A DNA stretch of 64,000 nt. Source: Pseudomonas sp. Lineage in GTDB: Bacteria; Pseudomonadota; Gammaproteobacteria; Pseudomonadales; Pseudomonadaceae. The stretch spans positions 1-64,000 of the forward strand of contig NZ_JAUXMX010000024.1 in assembly GCF_030683065.1 (NCBI RefSeq). Direction: 5' to 3'. The notes below the pieces were generated by a model that was not told where the DNA came from, ran no database searches, and saw only the letters and a program-made list of their open reading frames with translations. The position numbers were made by a program, and so were the translations under genes. Below, piece by piece: positions 61,544 to 64,000 of the stretch (position 1 is its first letter; each line of letters starts with the position of its first letter).

Positions 61544-64000
61544 TCAGTCCACCCACACGCGAGCATTGCGGAACATACGCAGCCAGCCAGCATCTTCCTG
61601 CCACTCGTCTGGCTGCCAGGAGTTCTGTACGGCGCGGAACACCCGCTCTGGGTGCGGCATCATGATGGTCACCCGGCCGTCGCGGCTGGTCAGGCCAGTA
61701 ATCCCGCGCGGTGAGCCATTCGGGTTGGCCGGATAGCTTTCGGTGACCTTGCCGTGGTTGTCGATAAAGCGCATGGCCACGCAACCGGACAGGTCAGCCT
61801 CGAGCAGGGCTTCCTCGTTCTCGAACTCGGCATGACCTTCACCGTGGGCGATGGCGATCGGCATACGCGAGCCGGCCATGCCCTGGAGGAAGATCGAGGC
61901 CGACTCCTGGACCTGGACCATCGCCACCCGCGCCTCGAACTGTTCGGAACGATTGCGCACGAAGTGTGGCCAGAGCTCGCTGCCGGGGATCAACTCGTGC
62001 AGGTTGCTCATCATCTGGCAACCGTTGCACACGCCGAGGGCGAAGCTGTCATTGCGCTCGAAGAAGGCCTGGAAGCCATCACGGGCACGGGCATTGAACA
62101 GGACCGACTTGGCCCAGCCCTCACCGGCACCAAGCACGTCGCCGTAGGAGAAGCCGCCACAGGCGACCAGACCTTTGAACTCGTCGAGGCTGACGCGACC
62201 GCTGAGGATATCGCTCATGTGTACGTCGATCGCACTGAAACCGGCACGATCGAAGGCGGCGGCCATTTCCACCTGGCCATTGACGCCCTGCTCACGCAGC
62301 ACGGCAATTTTCGGACGCAGGCCCTTCTTGATGTAAGGCGCAGCGATGTCCTGATTGACGTCGAAAGCCAGCTTGATGCCAAGGCCCGGATTGTCTTCCT
62401 CGAGCAGCGCGTCGAACTCCTGCTCGGCGCACTGCACGTTGTCACGCAGGCGCTGGATCTGGTAGCTGGTTTCGCTCCACTGACGCTGCAACAAGCGGCG
62501 CTGACCAGTGAATACGAGCTGATCGTTGAAGCTGATGCGCACCTCGCCATTGTTGACCGGCTTGCCGATCACCGCCACGCAATCAAGCCCCGCCGCGCTG
62601 AACTGGGTCAGCACCTGCGGCGTGGCGTCCTTGTGCACCTGGATCAACGCACCCAGTTCCTCGTTGAACAGCACTGCCGCCAATTCGTCCGGGCTGCCGG
62701 CCAACGAGTCGAGCGACAGATTGAGGCCGCAGTGACCCGCGAAGGCCATTTCCAACGCGCTGACCAGCAGGCCGCCGTCGGAACGGTCATGGTAGGCCAG
62801 CAGGTGACCATCGGCATTCAGCCCCTGGATCACCGCGAAGAACGCCTTGAGGTCTTCGGCGTCGTCGACGTCGGGAGCCTGCTTGCCAATCTGCCCGTAC
62901 ACCTGGGCCAGAATCGAGGCGCCCATGCGGTTCTGCCCACGACCCAGGTCAATCAGGATCAGATCGGTTTCGCCCTTGTCCATACGCAGTTGCGGGGTCA
63001 AGGTCTTGCGAATATCGCTGACCGGGGCAAAGCCGGTAACGATCAACGACAGCGGCGAGGTGACACTCTTCTCCGCGCCGTCATCCTGCCAGCGGGTTTT
63101 CATCGACATCGAATCCTTGCCCACCGGGATGGTGATGCCCAGCTCCGGACACAACTGCATGCCGACGGCCTTGACCGTGTCGTACAAGCGCGCGTCTTCG
63201 CCCGGATGGCCTGCGGCGGCCATCCAGTTAGCGGACAGTTTGATGTCGGAAATCTTCTCGATCCGCGCCGCAGCCAGGTTGGTCAGGGTTTCGCCAATGG
63301 CGATACGCCCCGATGCGGCCGCATCCAGCAAGGCCAGCGGCGTGCGCTCGCCCATCGCCATGGCTTCGCCGGTATAGACGTCGAAGCTGGTCGCGGTGAC
63401 CGCACAATCGGCCACTGGCACCTGCCACGGACCGACCATCTGGTCGCGCGCAACCAGACCGGTAATGGTGCGGTCACCGATGGTGATCAGAAAGCTCTTG
63501 CTGGCCACGGCCGGGTGATGCAGCACACGGGTAAGCGCGTCGTCGATGGCTAGGCTGCTGGGATTGAAGTCATCACCCACTTCGGTTTCGTGGCTGGCTG
63601 AGCGGTGCATGCGCGGCGCCTTGCCGAGCAGCACGTTGAGCGGCATGTCCACTGGCTTATTGCCGAAATGGCTGTCAGCCACCGTCAGGTGTGGCTCCTC
63701 GATCGCCTCGCCGACTACCGCGAACGGGCAACGCTCACGCTCGCAAATCGCCTTGAAGCGCTCAAGGTCGGCAGCGTCAACGGCCAGTACGTAGCGCTCC
63801 TGGGATTCGTTGCTCCAGATCTCATGGGGCGCCATGCCCGGCTCGTCATTGGGCACGTTGCGCAGTTCAAAGCGCCCGCCCCGGCCGCCATCGTTGACCA
63901 GTTCGGGGAATGCATTGGACAGGCCGCCGGCGCCGACGTCATGGATGAAGCTGATCGGGTTGCGCTCGCCAAGCTGCCAGCAACGGTCGATCACTTCCTG
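61544..64000 (-). CDS. purL: Phosphoribosylformylglycinamidine synthase, C-terminal ~818 residues (partial)
   Basis: PurL converts FGAR, glutamine and ATP to FGAM. The frame is open to the window edge. The track start at 63994 is an internal GTG within [15 protein letters not shown], so the gene begins beyond 64000. Of about 1,300 residues, the window holds the second half of the synthetase region ([35 protein letters not shown]) and the C-terminal glutaminase. The glutaminase nucleophile is in [13 protein letters not shown] and the His/Glu pair in [14 protein letters not shown]. No frameshift was seen. Confidence 0.97.
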   Translation of the reverse strand, partial: QEVIDRCWQLGERNPISFIHDVGAGGLSNAFPELVNDGGRGGRFELRNVPNDEPGMAPHEIWSNESQERYVLAVDAADLERFKAICERERCPFAVVGEAIEEPHLTVADSHFGNKPVDMPLNVLLGKAPRMHRSASHETEVGDDFNPSSLAIDDALTRVLHHPAVASKSFLITIGDRTITGLVARDQMVGPWQVPVADCAVTATSFDVYTGEAMAMGERTPLALLDAAASGRIAIGETLTNLAAARIEKISDIKLSANWMAAAGHPGEDARLYDTVKAVGMQLCPELGITIPVGKDSMSMKTRWQDDGAEKSVTSPLSLIVTGFAPVSDIRKTLTPQLRMDKGETDLILIDLGRGQNRMGASILAQVYGQIGKQAPDVDDAEDLKAFFAVIQGLNADGHLLAYHDRSDGGLLVSALEMAFAGHCGLNLSLDSLAGSPDELAAVLFNEELGALIQVHKDATPQVLTQFSAAGLDCVAVIGKPVNNGEVRISFNDQLVFTGQRRLLQRQWSETSYQIQRLRDNVQCAEQEFDALLEEDNPGLGIKLAFDVNQDIAAPYIKKGLRPKIAVLREQGVNGQVEMAAAFDRAGFSAIDVHMSDILSGRVSLDEFKGLVACGGFSYGDVLGAGEGWAKSVLFNARARDGFQAFFERNDSFALGVCNGCQMMSNLHELIPGSELWPHFVRNRSEQFEARVAMVQVQESASIFLQGMAGSRMPIAIAHGEGHAEFENEEALLEADLSGCVAMRFIDNHGKVTESYPANPNGSPRGITGLTSRDGRVTIMMPHPERVFRAVQNSWQPDEWQEDAGWLRMFRNARVWVD

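Noticed and set aside
61754-63553. 599-aa plus-strand ORF
   Set aside because: It is antisense to purL and shows no domain of its own.

Overview
The window reads as a chromosomal segment of a Pseudomonas species. This rests on high-GC coding sequence, Pseudomonas-type REP and BIME intergenic repeats, and gene blocks whose order I recognise from P. aeruginosa: ompA-like / YihG-like acyltransferase / pta / ackA / slyD / gpx; lysS-prfB; hom-thrC-dsbC; rpsP-rimM-trmD-rplS / ffh; and purT through purL. The species cannot be fixed from sequence alone. The order differs from PAO1: blocks that are far apart there are joined here, and xerD is not next to dsbC.

Layout. Positions 1-1834 are an AT-rich, decayed left edge with a chimeric methyltransferase/helicase pseudogene. 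Positions 1.8-5.2 kb hold a BdlA-like PAS-PAS-chemotaxis transducer, a small membrane protein and a PAS-GAF-GGDEF diguanylate cyclase, with two copies of a 75-bp repeat flanking the first two. Positions 5.3-7.9 kb carry an alkane hydroxylase (alkB) translationally coupled to a shortened, Cys-poor rubredoxin-like ORF and divergent from an AraC-type regulator. Positions 8-19.3 kb are mostly core genes: GNAT, CsbD, a lipoprotein, a NemR/NemA-like pair sharing an identical 16-bp operator, glutathione peroxidase, SlyD, a DUF3565-ackA-pta operon, an acyltransferase and an OmpA-like lipoprotein. Two inverted copies of a ~164-bp MITE-like element lie at 9.77 and 17.10 kb, the second with a target-site duplication inside a REP pair.

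The accessory island at about 20.3-32.5 kb starts with a type I restriction-modification system (hsdR, hsdM, hsdS). It continues with an overlapping DUF3800 protein and a possible BECR-fold nuclease. Next come a membrane protein plus Rap1a/Tai-like secreted protein pair, an unrecognised ORF and a GRDP-like protein. It ends with a beta-CASP metallo-beta-lactamase nuclease and a NYN ribonuclease that carries what looks like the toxin-binding domain of Xre/MbcA/ParS antitoxins. A hairpin-plus-U-tract lies in the leader of the NYN gene. This is the part most likely to hold an undescribed defence-type system.

Positions 32.5-64 kb return to core genome: an AIM24-like protein, a seven-unit tandem array built from a REP core, a QEGLA-motif protein, lysS, prfB with its programmed frameshift, a GMC oxidoreductase, a TerB-like protein, recJ, yaeQ, a class III CoA-transferase, thrC-hom, dsbC, the rpsP operon, ffh, membrane proteins, purT, two NUDIX hydrolases, an L,D-transpeptidase, a CDGSH protein and the C-terminal two-thirds of purL, which runs off the right edge. 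I found no rRNA, tRNA, CRISPR array, intact transposase or integrase.
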